A DNA stretch of 64,000 nt from the NCBI RefSeq assembly GCF_036569345.1, contig NZ_DATCQT010000029.1:57940-121939 (forward strand), given 5' to 3'. The notes beneath the pieces were generated by a model. It made no database searches and was not told the origin of the DNA. It saw only the letters and a list, made by a program, of their open reading frames with translations. The translations under genes and the position numbers were made by a program. This document shows, one piece after another, positions 25,885 to 35,493 of this stretch. Position 1 is the first letter of the stretch. Each line of letters begins with the position of its first letter. The DNA comes from Clostridium_AD sp036569345. GTDB lineage: Bacteria > Bacillota > Clostridia > Clostridiales > Clostridiaceae.

Positions 25885-27945
25885 ATGATGGATAATAAAA
25901 ATAAACACATTAATATAATAGATATTGATCCATATCTCAAACCATTTGAAAGTGATATCAAACTTAGGGTGGACGCATATACAACTAGTAAAAAGAAATT
26001 ATTGGGAAATCATCAAAGTTTTAATTCTTTTGCGAATGGAGACTTATATTATGGGTTTCATTTGATGGAGAATGGTTGGATTTATAGAGAATGGGCTCCT
26101 GGAGCAGATGCTCTTTATTTAATTGGTGATTTTAATTATTGGGATCCAAACGCACATCCATTGCAAAAGAAAGAAAATGGGAACTGGGAGATTTTTTTGA
26201 AAGGTTCACAAGCACTAAAACATATGTCACACGTTAAGGTAAGAGTGGTAGCTAAAGGAGTGTCAAGAGATAGAATACCTCTTTATATTAAAAGGGCTAT
26301 TCAAGATCCTATTACTCACGATTTTGTAGGACAAATATGGCATCCGGATTTTGAATTTAAGTGGCAGGATAGTGAATTCGAGATTAACAGCGGGAAGTCA
26401 TTGTTTATATATGAGGCTCATGTAGGTATGGCACAGGAAAAAGAAGCTATTGGTACTTTCAATGAATTTACGAAAATTATTCTTCCAAAGGTAAAAGCTG
26501 CTGGTTATAATACAATTCAGCTTATGGCGGTAATGCAACACCCGTATTATGCATCTTTTGGTTATCAAGTATCTAATTTTTTCGCCGTTTCCTCATGGTT
26601 TGGAACACCTGATGAGCTCAAAGCATTAATTAATGCTGCCCATCTTATGGGAATTGCAGTATTACTAGATTTAGTACATTCTCATTCTATTAAGAATATT
26701 GCAGAGGGAATAAATGAGTTTGATGGAACTGATTATCAGTTTTTTAATACAGGAACTAAAGGATATCATCCAGATTGGGATACAAAACTTTTTAATTATG
26801 GGAAACCAGAGGTTCTTCATTTCCTTTTGTCAAATATTAAGTTTTGGCTGGAAGAATATCATTTCGATGGCTATCGATTTGATGGCGTATCATCCATGTT
26901 ATATCATCACCATGGGATTGGTGTAGCATTTACAAATTACAATAAATATTTTAGTATGGATACAAATATAGAAGCAATTACTTATCTTCAGTTTGCCAAT
27001 GATTTAATAAGAGAAGTGAAACCTAATGCGATAACTATTGCAGAGGATATGAGCGGAATGCCTGGAATGTGCCTACCAGTGAAATTTGGTGGTATTGGAT
27101 TTGATTATCGTTTGTCTATGGGAGTACCAGATCTTTGGGTGAAAATACTAAAAGAGATACCAGATGAGAAATGGAGCATGAGTCAGTTGTGGTATGAGCT
27201 AACTAGTCGTAGGCCACGTGAAAAGAATATAGGTTATTCTGAATCACATGATCAGGCACTTGTTGGTGATAAGACCCTAATGTTCCAATTAGGTGGTAAG
27301 GAAATGTATTCTCATATGCTTAAAAATGATGACAATTTAATAATAAGTAGAGCACTAGAACTTCATAAACTTATTAAATTTATTACTATAACTCTAGGTG
27401 GGGAGGGTTATTTAAACTTCATGGGAAATGAATTTGGTCACCCGGAATGGATTGACTTTCCGAGAGCAGGAAATAATTGGAGTTATCATTATGCAAGAAG
27501 ACAATGGAGTCTTATGGAAAACAAAGATCTTAAGTATGAATATCTATCAAATTTTGATAGAGAAATGCTGGATTTATTGAGAACATATAATATTTTGGGT
27601 GCAACCGATTTACAAAATCTTTGGAACGATGAGGAAAATAAGATAATTGCTTTCAAAAAAGGTGGATTGGTATTTTTATTTAATTTTAATCCTTCTGTTT
27701 CTTTCCCAAAGTATGAACTCCCCACTGGAGACCAGTATGATTCACCCGCTGATGAAATGGGTAAATATAAGGTTATATTTAATAGTGACGAAGGTATGTT
27801 TGGTGGTTTTCGCAGAATTTCAACAAATTATATTTATCAAGCGAAGAAATTACAACATAAGGACAATAAAACTGGAATTACAATAAACACACCTAGCAGA
27901 ACTGTGATGGTTTTAAAGAGAGTGACAATTATAAATAAAGATTAA
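25885..27945 (+). CDS. glgB: 1,4-alpha-glucan branching enzyme, eukaryotic type (GH13_8)
   Basis: 686 residues. N-terminal CBM48 (about 60-150: WIYREWAPGADALYLIGDFNYW), then the GH13 barrel. Catalytic set: LLDLVHSHS, nucleophile Asp in FDGYRFDGVSSMLYHHHG, acid/base Glu in IAEDMSG, and SESHDQALVGDKT. C-terminal all-beta domain ends at the stop. The sequence follows the eukaryote-like subfamily seen in some clostridia rather than the usual bacterial GlgB. It forms alpha-1,6 branches in glycogen. Two adjacent ATGs (25885, 25888) with GAAAGGAAC upstream; either may be used. Single-gene unit. Confidence 0.92.
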   Translation: MMDNKNKHINIIDIDPYLKPFESDIKLRVDAYTTSKKKLLGNHQSFNSFANGDLYYGFHLMENGWIYREWAPGADALYLIGDFNYWDPNAHPLQKKENGNWEIFLKGSQALKHMSHVKVRVVAKGVSRDRIPLYIKRAIQDPITHDFVGQIWHPDFEFKWQDSEFEINSGKSLFIYEAHVGMAQEKEAIGTFNEFTKIILPKVKAAGYNTIQLMAVMQHPYYASFGYQVSNFFAVSSWFGTPDELKALINAAHLMGIAVLLDLVHSHSIKNIAEGINEFDGTDYQFFNTGTKGYHPDWDTKLFNYGKPEVLHFLLSNIKFWLEEYHFDGYRFDGVSSMLYHHHGIGVAFTNYNKYFSMDTNIEAITYLQFANDLIREVKPNAITIAEDMSGMPGMCLPVKFGGIGFDYRLSMGVPDLWVKILKEIPDEKWSMSQLWYELTSRRPREKNIGYSESHDQALVGDKTLMFQLGGKEMYSHMLKNDDNLIISRALELHKLIKFITITLGGEGYLNFMGNEFGHPEWIDFPRAGNNWSYHYARRQWSLMENKDLKYEYLSNFDREMLDLLRTYNILGATDLQNLWNDEENKIIAFKKGGLVFLFNFNPSVSFPKYELPTGDQYDSPADEMGKYKVIFNSDEGMFGGFRRISTNYIYQAKKLQHKDNKTGITINTPSRTVMVLKRVTIINKD

Positions 27946-27965
27946 AAATTCAAAATTCAATGTAA

Positions 27966-28027
27966 AAGGGGACGGTTCCCTAAAAGACTCTCGCATTTTG
28001 CAAGAATATTTTAGAGCATCGTCCCCA
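27966..28027. repeat. REP-like hairpin element
   Basis: Begins GGGGACGGTTCCCTAAAA and ends TTTTAGAGCATCGTCCCC, giving arms of 7 bp and 6 bp separated by a 5/5 internal loop. GGGGACGGTTC-type ends are typical of short repetitive extragenic palindromes in Firmicutes. It is far more GC-rich than its surroundings. Related half-sites lie on the other side of gltD. Confidence 0.65.
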
Positions 28028-28045
28028 AATTTTATCATTGTATTA

Positions 28046-29479
28046 TCAACTTAATGAAGTTTCCCCCATTAAATATTTATCAATATTTTTAGTAACAGAG
28101 CGACCTTCATATATTGCCCAAACAACCAATGATTGGCCTCGTTTCATATCTCCAGCGGCAAAAACACCTTGTATTTTAGTCATAGAATTCTCATCTACAA
28201 TAACATTTCCGCGACCATCAAAGTCTAAACCTAAATCTGTAAGCATCCCTTCATGTTGTGGATGCAGAAAACCCATAGCTAAAATGACTAAGTCAACTTT
28301 GAGTTCAAATTCTGATCCTGGTATTTCACTCATTTGTTGACCACCTTTTCCATTAGGGGTCCATTCAACTTTAGAAGCATGAAGCGTATTAACCTTGCTA
28401 TCCTCACCAGTGAATTTTCTTGTTGTAACATTCCAATCACGATTGCATCCTTCTTCATGAGAAGTAGTAGTTTTTAAAGTTCTCGGAAATGACGGCCATG
28501 GCATTGTAGCATCCCTATCTACAGGAGGTTTAGGCATAATTTCGAATTGATATACACTCTTAGCGCCTTGCCTTATTGCTGTTCCGATACAATCTGAACC
28601 TGTATCTCCTCCTCCGAGAACTAGTACTACTTTGTCTTTAGCAGTTATCTCTTCCTCGTCTATTTCTTTGCCTGAAACTCTTCTATTTTGTTGCCTTAGA
28701 TAATCCATAGCATAGTGTACACCTTTGAGTTCTCTTCCTTCAACTTTTAAATCTCTAGGAATTGTACTTCCACCAGTTAAAGCTACTGCATCAAATTCAG
28801 ATAAAAGATCTTCTGTGGGATAATCAACTCCAACATTTACATTAGTCTTAAAGTTAACTCCTTCTTCTTTCATAAAAGTTACTCTTCGTTCAACAATGCT
28901 TTTATCTAATTTGAAATCAGGTATTCCATATCTTAAAAGTCCACCTATTTCATCGGCCCTCTCGAATACAGTTACATCATGGCCTACAGAATTAAGCTGG
29001 GCAGCGGTGGCGAGGCCCGATGGACCTGAGCCAACAACAGCAACCTTTTTACCAGTGCGTACTCTAGGCTCTAGTGGTTTTGTCCACCCCTCTGAAAATG
29101 CTGTTTCAATAATGTTTAGTTCTATTTCCTTTATTGCAATAGGATTTCTATTGACACCTAATGTACATGAACCTTCACAAGGCGCGGGACAAATTCTGCC
29201 AGTAAACTCTGGAAAGTTATTTGTAAGGGTTAACCTGTTATATGCTTTTTCCCATTTGTTTTTATATACCATGTCATTCCAATCAGGAATTAGGTTTCCG
29301 AGTGGACAGCCCCAGTTACAGAAAGGAACACCACATTCCATGCACCTTGCACCTTGTTCACGTAATTTTTCTGTAGGAAATTTTACAAATAATTCTTTAG
29401 AATCATTAATTCTATCCTTTACAGGGCGTTTTTTTGCAGTTTCTCTTTTGAATTCTGTGAAACCATGCAATTTTCCCAA
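28046..29479 (-). CDS. gltD: Glutamate synthase small (beta) subunit
   Basis: FAD/4Fe-4S protein that carries electrons from NADPH to GltB. 477 residues if started at TTG 29479, where GKLHGFTEFKRE matches the usual GltD N-terminus and GGAGGTG lies 6 bases upstream; the in-frame TTG at 29494 falls on that ribosome site. N-terminal cysteine motif CMECGVPFCNWGCPLGNLIPDWND, FAD motif GSGPSGLATAAQL and NADPH motif GGGDTGSD. It follows gltB on the same strand, separated by 73 bases with repeat half-sites. Confidence 0.94.
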   Translation of the reverse strand: MGKLHGFTEFKRETAKKRPVKDRINDSKELFVKFPTEKLREQGARCMECGVPFCNWGCPLGNLIPDWNDMVYKNKWEKAYNRLTLTNNFPEFTGRICPAPCEGSCTLGVNRNPIAIKEIELNIIETAFSEGWTKPLEPRVRTGKKVAVVGSGPSGLATAAQLNSVGHDVTVFERADEIGGLLRYGIPDFKLDKSIVERRVTFMKEEGVNFKTNVNVGVDYPTEDLLSEFDAVALTGGSTIPRDLKVEGRELKGVHYAMDYLRQQNRRVSGKEIDEEEITAKDKVVLVLGGGDTGSDCIGTAIRQGAKSVYQFEIMPKPPVDRDATMPWPSFPRTLKTTTSHEEGCNRDWNVTTRKFTGEDSKVNTLHASKVEWTPNGKGGQQMSEIPGSEFELKVDLVILAMGFLHPQHEGMLTDLGLDFDGRGNVIVDENSMTKIQGVFAAGDMKRGQSLVVWAIYEGRSVTKNIDKYLMGETSLS

Positions 29480-29507
29480 ATTTAACACCTCCAAAAATTG
29501 AAAACCT

Positions 29508-29545
29508 AGAACCGTACCTATTAAAAATAAATAGAGAACCGTCCC
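29508..29545. repeat. Direct pair of AGAACCGT half-sites between gltB and gltD
   Basis: AGAACCGTACC (29508-29518) and AGAACCGTCCC (29535-29545) are direct repeats. They match the reverse complement of the GGGACGGTTC end of the REP-like element at 27966, so they look like remnants of the same family. Confidence 0.55.
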
Positions 29546-29552
29546 ATATCTT

Positions 29553-32500
29553 CTATTTACCTTCTAATATTGCTTTATAAGCGGTTGGTATTACTTTTTT
29601 AAACTTTAACTTATATTCATTCCAGTTATCTAGGATTTTTTTTGCTTTATGACTGTTTGTAGCTTCAAAATGTTCTTTTATTATTGAATTTAGTTGATTA
29701 AAATCTGCTTTGGAAGTTATTAAATCAAGATCAATCATCTCCATATTACATTTTGATTGGAAGGTATCATCTTCATCTATAACATATGCTATGCCGCCGC
29801 TCATTCCTGCTGCAAAGTTCCTACCGGTTTTTCCGATAACAACTACAATTCCTCCAGTCATGTATTCACAACCGTGGTCTCCAATTCCTTCAACTACAGC
29901 CTGTGCTCCTGAATTTCTTACAGCGAAACGTTCACCTACTAATCCATTTATAAACAACTTACCAGAGGTTGCTCCATAAAGAATCGTATTTCCTGCAATG
30001 AAGTTTTCATCTTGAGTAAAGCTACAATTTTCTGGTGTCTTTACAATGATTTTTGCACCGGATAATCCTTTACCGACATAGTCATTTGCATCTCCTACTA
30101 ATTTGAGTGTTAATCCATTAGCACCAAATGCTCCAAAACTTTGACCTGCTGCTCCAACGAAATTTAATATTATTGTATCGTCGGGCAATCCTTTTGCACC
30201 ATATTTCATAGCAATTTTTCCACTAAGCATTGCACCAACCGATCGATTAACATTTTCAATTTCTAGGTAAGAGGTACTTTTATACCCATTTTCTAGGGAT
30301 TCTTTTGCCATTTCAATAAGCTTATAGTCTAGTGAATTATCTAAACCATGATCCTGTGATTTAACGCAATACCTTTTAATTCTTTTTGGCATATCAGGTT
30401 TATAAAGAATATTCGATAAATCTAGATCCTTAGCTTTCCAGTGGTCAATAGCTTTTTTCTGACTGATTTTATCTACCCTACCTACCATTTCATTTATAGT
30501 TCTAAATCCAAGTTTTGCCATATGTTCTCGTATTTCTTGAGCAATAAAAGTAAAGAAATTAACAACATATTCAGGTTTTCCTTTGAAATTCTTACGAAGT
30601 TCTGGGTCTTGAGTTGCAATACCCATATCACAAGTATTTAAATGACAATTTCTTAGCATAGTACAGCCTAGTACTACAAGAGCTGTAGTTGCAAATCCAA
30701 ATTCTTCTGCTCCAAGAAGTGCAGCTATAACAACATCACGGCCTGTTTTAAGCTGACCATCAGTTTGAACTGTTACTCTGCTTCTTAAATTATTGAGTAG
30801 CAATACCTGCTGGGTCTCAGCAAGTCCTAGTTCCCAAGGAAGTCCTGCATGTTTTATAGAAGATAGTGGGGAAGCACCTGTTCCTCCATCATGACCACTT
30901 ATTACTATAGCATCCGAATGAGCCTTAACAACTCCAGCAGCTATTGTGCCAACACCTAATTCTGAAACTAATTTTGTACTTATTCGTGCTCCAGGATTTA
31001 CACTCTTTAAATCATAAATAAGCTGAGCTAAATCTTCAATTGAATATATATCATGATGAGGTGGTGGTGATATTAAATCAATTCCAGGGGTTGAATGCCT
31101 GAGCCTTGCTATATTAATATCAACTTTTTTGCCAGGTAGTTGGCCACCTTCTCCAGGTTTTGCTCCTTGAGCTATTTTTATTTGTAATTCATCTGCATTA
31201 ACAAGATACTCCGTAGTAACACCAAATCTAGCAGAAGCTATTTGTTTTATTGCGCTTCTCCTTAAGTCTCCATTTTGATCAACTATGAATCTATCGGGAT
31301 CTTCTCCACCTTCACCAGTGTTGCTTTTTCCACCGAGTCTATTCATAGCTATAGCCATAGTTTCATGGGCTTCTTTACTAATTGACCCAAAGGACATAGC
31401 ACCTGAACAGAATCTCTTAACAATTTCGCTAACTGGTTCTACACTCTCTATTGGAATACCATTCCCATAATTAAGTTCGAATAATCCTCTAATTGTACAT
31501 AAATGTTTATCTTGTTCATTTATGATTTTTGAATATTCTTTATATAAATTATAATTATTTGTTCTAGCAGCCACTTGAAGTTTAAATATTGTATCAGGGT
31601 TAAATAAGTGGTATTCTCCTTCTTTTCTCCAAGAATATAATCCTCCAACGTCTAGTTCAGCTATTGGTTTTCTTAACTTGTTGAAGGCATTTTTATGTCT
31701 AATTAATACTTCCTTTGCTACGGTTTCTATACCAATTCCGCCAATTCTTGAGGGAGTTCCTCCAAAATATTTTTCTAGAAAATCAGAACTAAGGCCAACT
31801 GCATCAAAAATTTGTGCTCCATGATAACTTTGTATAGTCGAAATTCCCATTTTTGATAATATTTTTAGTAGTCCTTGTGATATAGCATGTATATAGTTTT
31901 CATGAGCTTTTTCAATTGAAATATTTTCTATATCACCCTCATCAATTATATTATCAATAGATTTAAATGCTAGGTATGGATTAACACCTGTAGCACCATA
32001 ACCAATTAATAAAGCAAAATGCATGGTTTCCCTTGCTTCTCCTGTTTCAACTATAATAGATACAAAGGTTCTGGTTTTTTCCCTTGTTAAGTGCTGCTGA
32101 ACAGCAGATAACGCAAGTAAGCTCGGTATTGCAGCTTCATAAGAATCTACTAATCTATCACTAAGAACTATAATATTATATCCTTCTTTTATTCTTGCAG
32201 ATGCACGCTCGCAAATTTTATCAAGTGCCAATTTAAAACCTTCAACTCCTGTATCTGCTTTAAAAGTTATAGGAATTGTTGTAGTTTTAAAAGCATTATC
32301 TTTTAAATTTTTAATTTTAGCCATTTCTAAATTTGACAAAAGAGGTCTACATATTTCTATAAATGGATTATCATTATCGTCTTGATTTAAAACATTATAT
32401 TGAGAACCTACATAGTTCATTAAAGACATTACCATTTTTTCTCTAATTGAATCTATTGGAGGATTGGTAACCTGAGCAAAAAGTTGCTTAAAATAAGCAA

Positions 32501-34073
32501 ATAAAAGTTGTGGTTTATTAGATAAAACAGCAAGTGGAGTATCATTTCCCATAGAACCAATAGGTTCTTTTCCACCTGTTGCCATAGGAGCTAAAATGAT
32601 TTTTAAATCCTCTAGTGTATATCCAAAGGCTTGCTGTTTTTCCTTTAACATATCTTTATCTATTACAACTTCATCAATTACAGCATCAAAATCTTCTAAA
32701 TAAATTTTATTTTTTAATATCATTTCTCCATAAGGCTTGTTTGTACAAACTGTTTTCTTAACCTCGTCGTCTGTAATTATTCTTCCTTCATTTGTATCAA
32801 TTAAAAACATCTTTCCTGGTTGAAGTTTGCCCTTTTTCTTGATATCCTCTGGTTTAAATTTAAGTACTCCAGCTTCTGACGCAAGAACAGCAAAGCCATC
32901 CTTTGTTATTACATATCTTGCTGGTCTAAGTCCATTTCTATCTAATGTTGCACCTATGCGAATGCCATCTGTAAATGCAACAACAGCAGGGCCGTCCCAT
33001 GGTTCAATAAGTGATCCATGATATTCATAAAATGATTTTTTATAATCTGGCATATCATCATTTGACATCCAAACTTCAGGAATTAACATCATTAAACTAT
33101 GAGGTAGAGATCTTCCATCCATTTTTAAAAGTTCTAACATATTATCTAAGGAAGCAGAGTCGCTACCATTAGGACTAATAATTGGAAATAGTTTCTTTAA
33201 GTTTTCTCCGTATACATTAGATTTTATTATTCCTTCTCGTGCATTCATCCAATTTCTATTTCCTCTAATTGTGTTTATTTCACCATTATGAGCCAAATAT
33301 CTAAAAGGTTGTGCTAAATCCCAAGTTGGAAAGGTATTTGTACTATATCTTTGATGAACAAGGCAAAGTGCACTTTTAAAATTTATGTCTTGTAAATCAA
33401 TATAAAAGCCTTTTATTTGGTCAGCAAGTAAAAGACCTTTGTAAACAATTGTTCTACTAGAAAGACTACAAATATAGAAATATTCTGTGTTTCTATTAAC
33501 CAATTTGATTACTTCTTTTTCAGCTCTTTTTCTTATAATATAAAGTCTTCTTTCAAATTCCTCTTGAAGTTCATCTTCTGTAAGCTCTGAATCTTCGGAA
33601 TTTGACCCTAGGAAAATCTGTCTTATAATTGGCTCAGTTCCTTTTGCCGTCTCACCAATATTTCTATTGTCTATAGGAACAGATCTCCAACCTAATATCT
33701 TTTGTCCTTCTTCTTCTGCAATTCTTTCAAATATTCCTTCACATTGAAATCTTAGTGCAGGTTCTTTTGGTAGAAAAATCATTCCAACAGCGTATTTACC
33801 CACTCTAGGTAATTCGAGTCCTAGATTGTCACAGCTAATTCTAAAAAATTCATCTGGAATTTGTACGAGAATGCCGGCACCATCACCAGTTTTAGGATCT
33901 GCCCCAACAGCACCTCTATGGGTTAAATTCACAAGAACCTTTAAACCCTTTTTTATAATGCCATTGGTTTTTTCACCTCTGATATTTACTACAAAGCCAA
34001 CACCACAATTATCTTTTTCAAACGCAGGATCGTACAATCCTTGCTTTTCAGGATAACCAATGCTATTTTTCAC
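29553..34073 (-). CDS. gltB: Glutamate synthase large (alpha) subunit
   Basis: 1506 residues, full length. Converts glutamine plus 2-oxoglutarate to two glutamates. N-terminal class II amidotransferase with a 22-residue propeptide ahead of catalytic Cys23 (KDNCGVGFVV), central domain, FMN synthase domain (GEGGEDPDRF, KPGEGGQLPGKKV), the CTMLRNCHLNTCDMGIATQDP [3Fe-4S] cysteines, and the C-terminal GXGXG beta-helix (GDANDYVGKGLSG). Start ATG with GGGGGT. Transcribed with gltD from the promoter at 34113-34140. Confidence 0.96.
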   Translation of the reverse strand: MKNSIGYPEKQGLYDPAFEKDNCGVGFVVNIRGEKTNGIIKKGLKVLVNLTHRGAVGADPKTGDGAGILVQIPDEFFRISCDNLGLELPRVGKYAVGMIFLPKEPALRFQCEGIFERIAEEEGQKILGWRSVPIDNRNIGETAKGTEPIIRQIFLGSNSEDSELTEDELQEEFERRLYIIRKRAEKEVIKLVNRNTEYFYICSLSSRTIVYKGLLLADQIKGFYIDLQDINFKSALCLVHQRYSTNTFPTWDLAQPFRYLAHNGEINTIRGNRNWMNAREGIIKSNVYGENLKKLFPIISPNGSDSASLDNMLELLKMDGRSLPHSLMMLIPEVWMSNDDMPDYKKSFYEYHGSLIEPWDGPAVVAFTDGIRIGATLDRNGLRPARYVITKDGFAVLASEAGVLKFKPEDIKKKGKLQPGKMFLIDTNEGRIITDDEVKKTVCTNKPYGEMILKNKIYLEDFDAVIDEVVIDKDMLKEKQQAFGYTLEDLKIILAPMATGGKEPIGSMGNDTPLAVLSNKPQLLFAYFKQLFAQVTNPPIDSIREKMVMSLMNYVGSQYNVLNQDDNDNPFIEICRPLLSNLEMAKIKNLKDNAFKTTTIPITFKADTGVEGFKLALDKICERASARIKEGYNIIVLSDRLVDSYEAAIPSLLALSAVQQHLTREKTRTFVSIIVETGEARETMHFALLIGYGATGVNPYLAFKSIDNIIDEGDIENISIEKAHENYIHAISQGLLKILSKMGISTIQSYHGAQIFDAVGLSSDFLEKYFGGTPSRIGGIGIETVAKEVLIRHKNAFNKLRKPIAELDVGGLYSWRKEGEYHLFNPDTIFKLQVAARTNNYNLYKEYSKIINEQDKHLCTIRGLFELNYGNGIPIESVEPVSEIVKRFCSGAMSFGSISKEAHETMAIAMNRLGGKSNTGEGGEDPDRFIVDQNGDLRRSAIKQIASARFGVTTEYLVNADELQIKIAQGAKPGEGGQLPGKKVDINIARLRHSTPGIDLISPPPHHDIYSIEDLAQLIYDLKSVNPGARISTKLVSELGVGTIAAGVVKAHSDAIVISGHDGGTGASPLSSIKHAGLPWELGLAETQQVLLLNNLRSRVTVQTDGQLKTGRDVVIAALLGAEEFGFATTALVVLGCTMLRNCHLNTCDMGIATQDPELRKNFKGKPEYVVNFFTFIAQEIREHMAKLGFRTINEMVGRVDKISQKKAIDHWKAKDLDLSNILYKPDMPKRIKRYCVKSQDHGLDNSLDYKLIEMAKESLENGYKSTSYLEIENVNRSVGAMLSGKIAMKYGAKGLPDDTIILNFVGAAGQSFGAFGANGLTLKLVGDANDYVGKGLSGAKIIVKTPENCSFTQDENFIAGNTILYGATSGKLFINGLVGERFAVRNSGAQAVVEGIGDHGCEYMTGGIVVVIGKTGRNFAAGMSGGIAYVIDEDDTFQSKCNMEMIDLDLITSKADFNQLNSIIKEHFEATNSHKAKKILDNWNEYKLKFKKVIPTAYKAILEGK

Positions 34074-34112
34074 AATATTACCCCCTTTTTATTATATAAA
34101 CGAATTATATAA

Positions 34113-34140
34113 ATTGTACCACGATTTTGTAATTATGCAA
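34113..34140 (-). promoter_or_regulatory. gltBD promoter
   Basis: Minus strand TTGCAT (34135-34140), a 16-base spacer and TACAAT (34113-34118); short leader of about 33 nt. Confidence 0.7.
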
Positions 34141-34216
34141 GTTTGATTTTAAAGAAATTCAAATTTATCAATTTACAGACTATATTAAGGATCTTTTACC
34201 AATGATTGTACAAAAG

Positions 34217-34247
34217 AAAATAGTGATTCTAAAAGAACCACTATTTT
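34217..34247 (-). terminator. Terminator after SGNH hydrolase gene
   Basis: Stem AAAATAGTG (34217-34225) with CACTATTTT (34239-34247), plus an inner TTCT/AGAA; T-rich tract on the minus strand. Confidence 0.7.
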
Positions 34248-34249
34248 TT

Positions 34250-34966
34250 TTAACTCTGTAATAAAAATTTATAATTTTCTTCTATAAATTTTAATATAAC
34301 AGTTGCTATTAATGATTGACCCTCTGTATTTGGATGTATTCCATCAATACATAAAAGCTGACTGTAATCACTATATTTTAAAAACGCTGAACGTACATCT
34401 ATAAGTAAGGTCCCAGTTTCATTTGCCACCTCAGTAATCATTTTACTATATGAATTATGCCAGGTGAAAAGCCTATCTTTTGTACCTAACCAACTTAAAA
34501 TATTTTTCTCAGCAAATGAATCTTCTTTAGAAATCCAATTAAAATATTTTAGAGGGTCAAGTGGGGGCAGTGTCATTAGAACAGGAAGTATGTGATTAAT
34601 TTTCAATGTATCGATCATTGTAAGTAGTGTTTCACGAAAAGTAAAAATATCAGTATTTGGTTTGTATTCCAGGTCAGGATTTTTGGCGATGTCATCCCAA
34701 TTATAATCGCAATCATTACCACCAAATTCTACTAAAACCATATCAGGCGATTTTTTGATCACATCATTGTACATCTTACGTGCGCCCCTTAGAATGGTAT
34801 TGCCGAATTTACCTGCATTGTACACAGGTCCTTTTATTTTATTTTCAACGATGCTCGTAAAGTTTTCTTTTAAAGTTGCGTATTTAGATCTTTTATCATC
34901 GTAAATAATTCCTTTTGTAATAGAATCTCCATAAGCTACAATAACGTAACTATCTTTTATTTCCAT
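34250..34966 (-). CDS. SGNH/GDSL-family hydrolase
   Basis: 238 residues from ATG 34966; GGAGGT lies 7 bases upstream, so the TTG/ATG seven codons earlier is rejected. Block I AYGDSITKG (nucleophile Ser), block II Gly in GKFGNT, block III GGNDCDYN (Asn) and block V DGIHPN (Asp-His). No signal peptide, so cytoplasmic esterase or lipase-like activity; substrate unknown. Stands alone between gltB and the sulfate operon. Confidence 0.87.
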   Translation of the reverse strand: MEIKDSYVIVAYGDSITKGIIYDDKRSKYATLKENFTSIVENKIKGPVYNAGKFGNTILRGARKMYNDVIKKSPDMVLVEFGGNDCDYNWDDIAKNPDLEYKPNTDIFTFRETLLTMIDTLKINHILPVLMTLPPLDPLKYFNWISKEDSFAEKNILSWLGTKDRLFTWHNSYSKMITEVANETGTLLIDVRSAFLKYSDYSQLLCIDGIHPNTEGQSLIATVILKFIEENYKFLLQS

Positions 34967-34987
34967 AATATACCTCCATAAAATCAA

Positions 34988-35256
34988 ATTATAAGTTTCT
35001 AAATTGATTATTTTAATTAATTTAATGTATATTAAAAATATACCACATAATTATAAATAATACAAGACATAGTTATCAAAACTATGTCTTGTATAAATAT
35101 TTTCACTTACATTATGTTATTACGAGATTTAAATCTATACTTTCTCCACCTTCATATTCTCTACACAAAATCTATCTATTATGTACTTATCGCAGATAAA
35201 TTTATGAATATAGATATTAGCTGGTAAAACTTAAGTGGATATTACTAAGTACTCTA
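34988..35256. other. Intergenic region with perfect 14-bp inverted repeat
   Basis: TACAAGACATAGTT (35061-35074) pairs with 35080-35093 around a 5-nt loop. No T run follows, so it is a weak terminator or a protein site. Nothing else recognised up to the ssu promoter. Confidence 0.5.
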
Positions 35257-35285
35257 TTGACAATTAATTAAACTAATGATAATAT
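35257..35285 (+). promoter_or_regulatory. Promoter of the ssuABC-cys-apr operon
   Basis: TTGACA (35257-35262), a 17-base spacer and TAATAT (35280-35285). Leader of about 200 nt. Confidence 0.78.
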
Positions 35286-35290
35286 ACACC

Positions 35291-35301
35291 TAACCTATAG
35301 G
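35291..35301. promoter_or_regulatory. Operator-like element TAACCTATAGG
   Basis: Lies five bases after the -10 box and is followed by AAAAGTATG, matching the ROK promoter site (20243-20256) in sequence and offset. Only the left half of the palindrome is perfect here. Confidence 0.6.
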
Positions 35302-35493
35302 AAAAGTATGAATATGATTTAAGCTAAGACTATGAATAATTAAATTCATTAGACCTGCTTGAAACTTTGATATGCTAATTATAGGAACTAAGTACTTCTG
35401 ACAAAATTGTAAAAAGTTAAAAATGTAATCATTGTGTTATTATATTGAATTGTTATTATTATGGTTTAATATTTTTATACAAGGAGGTGTAAA

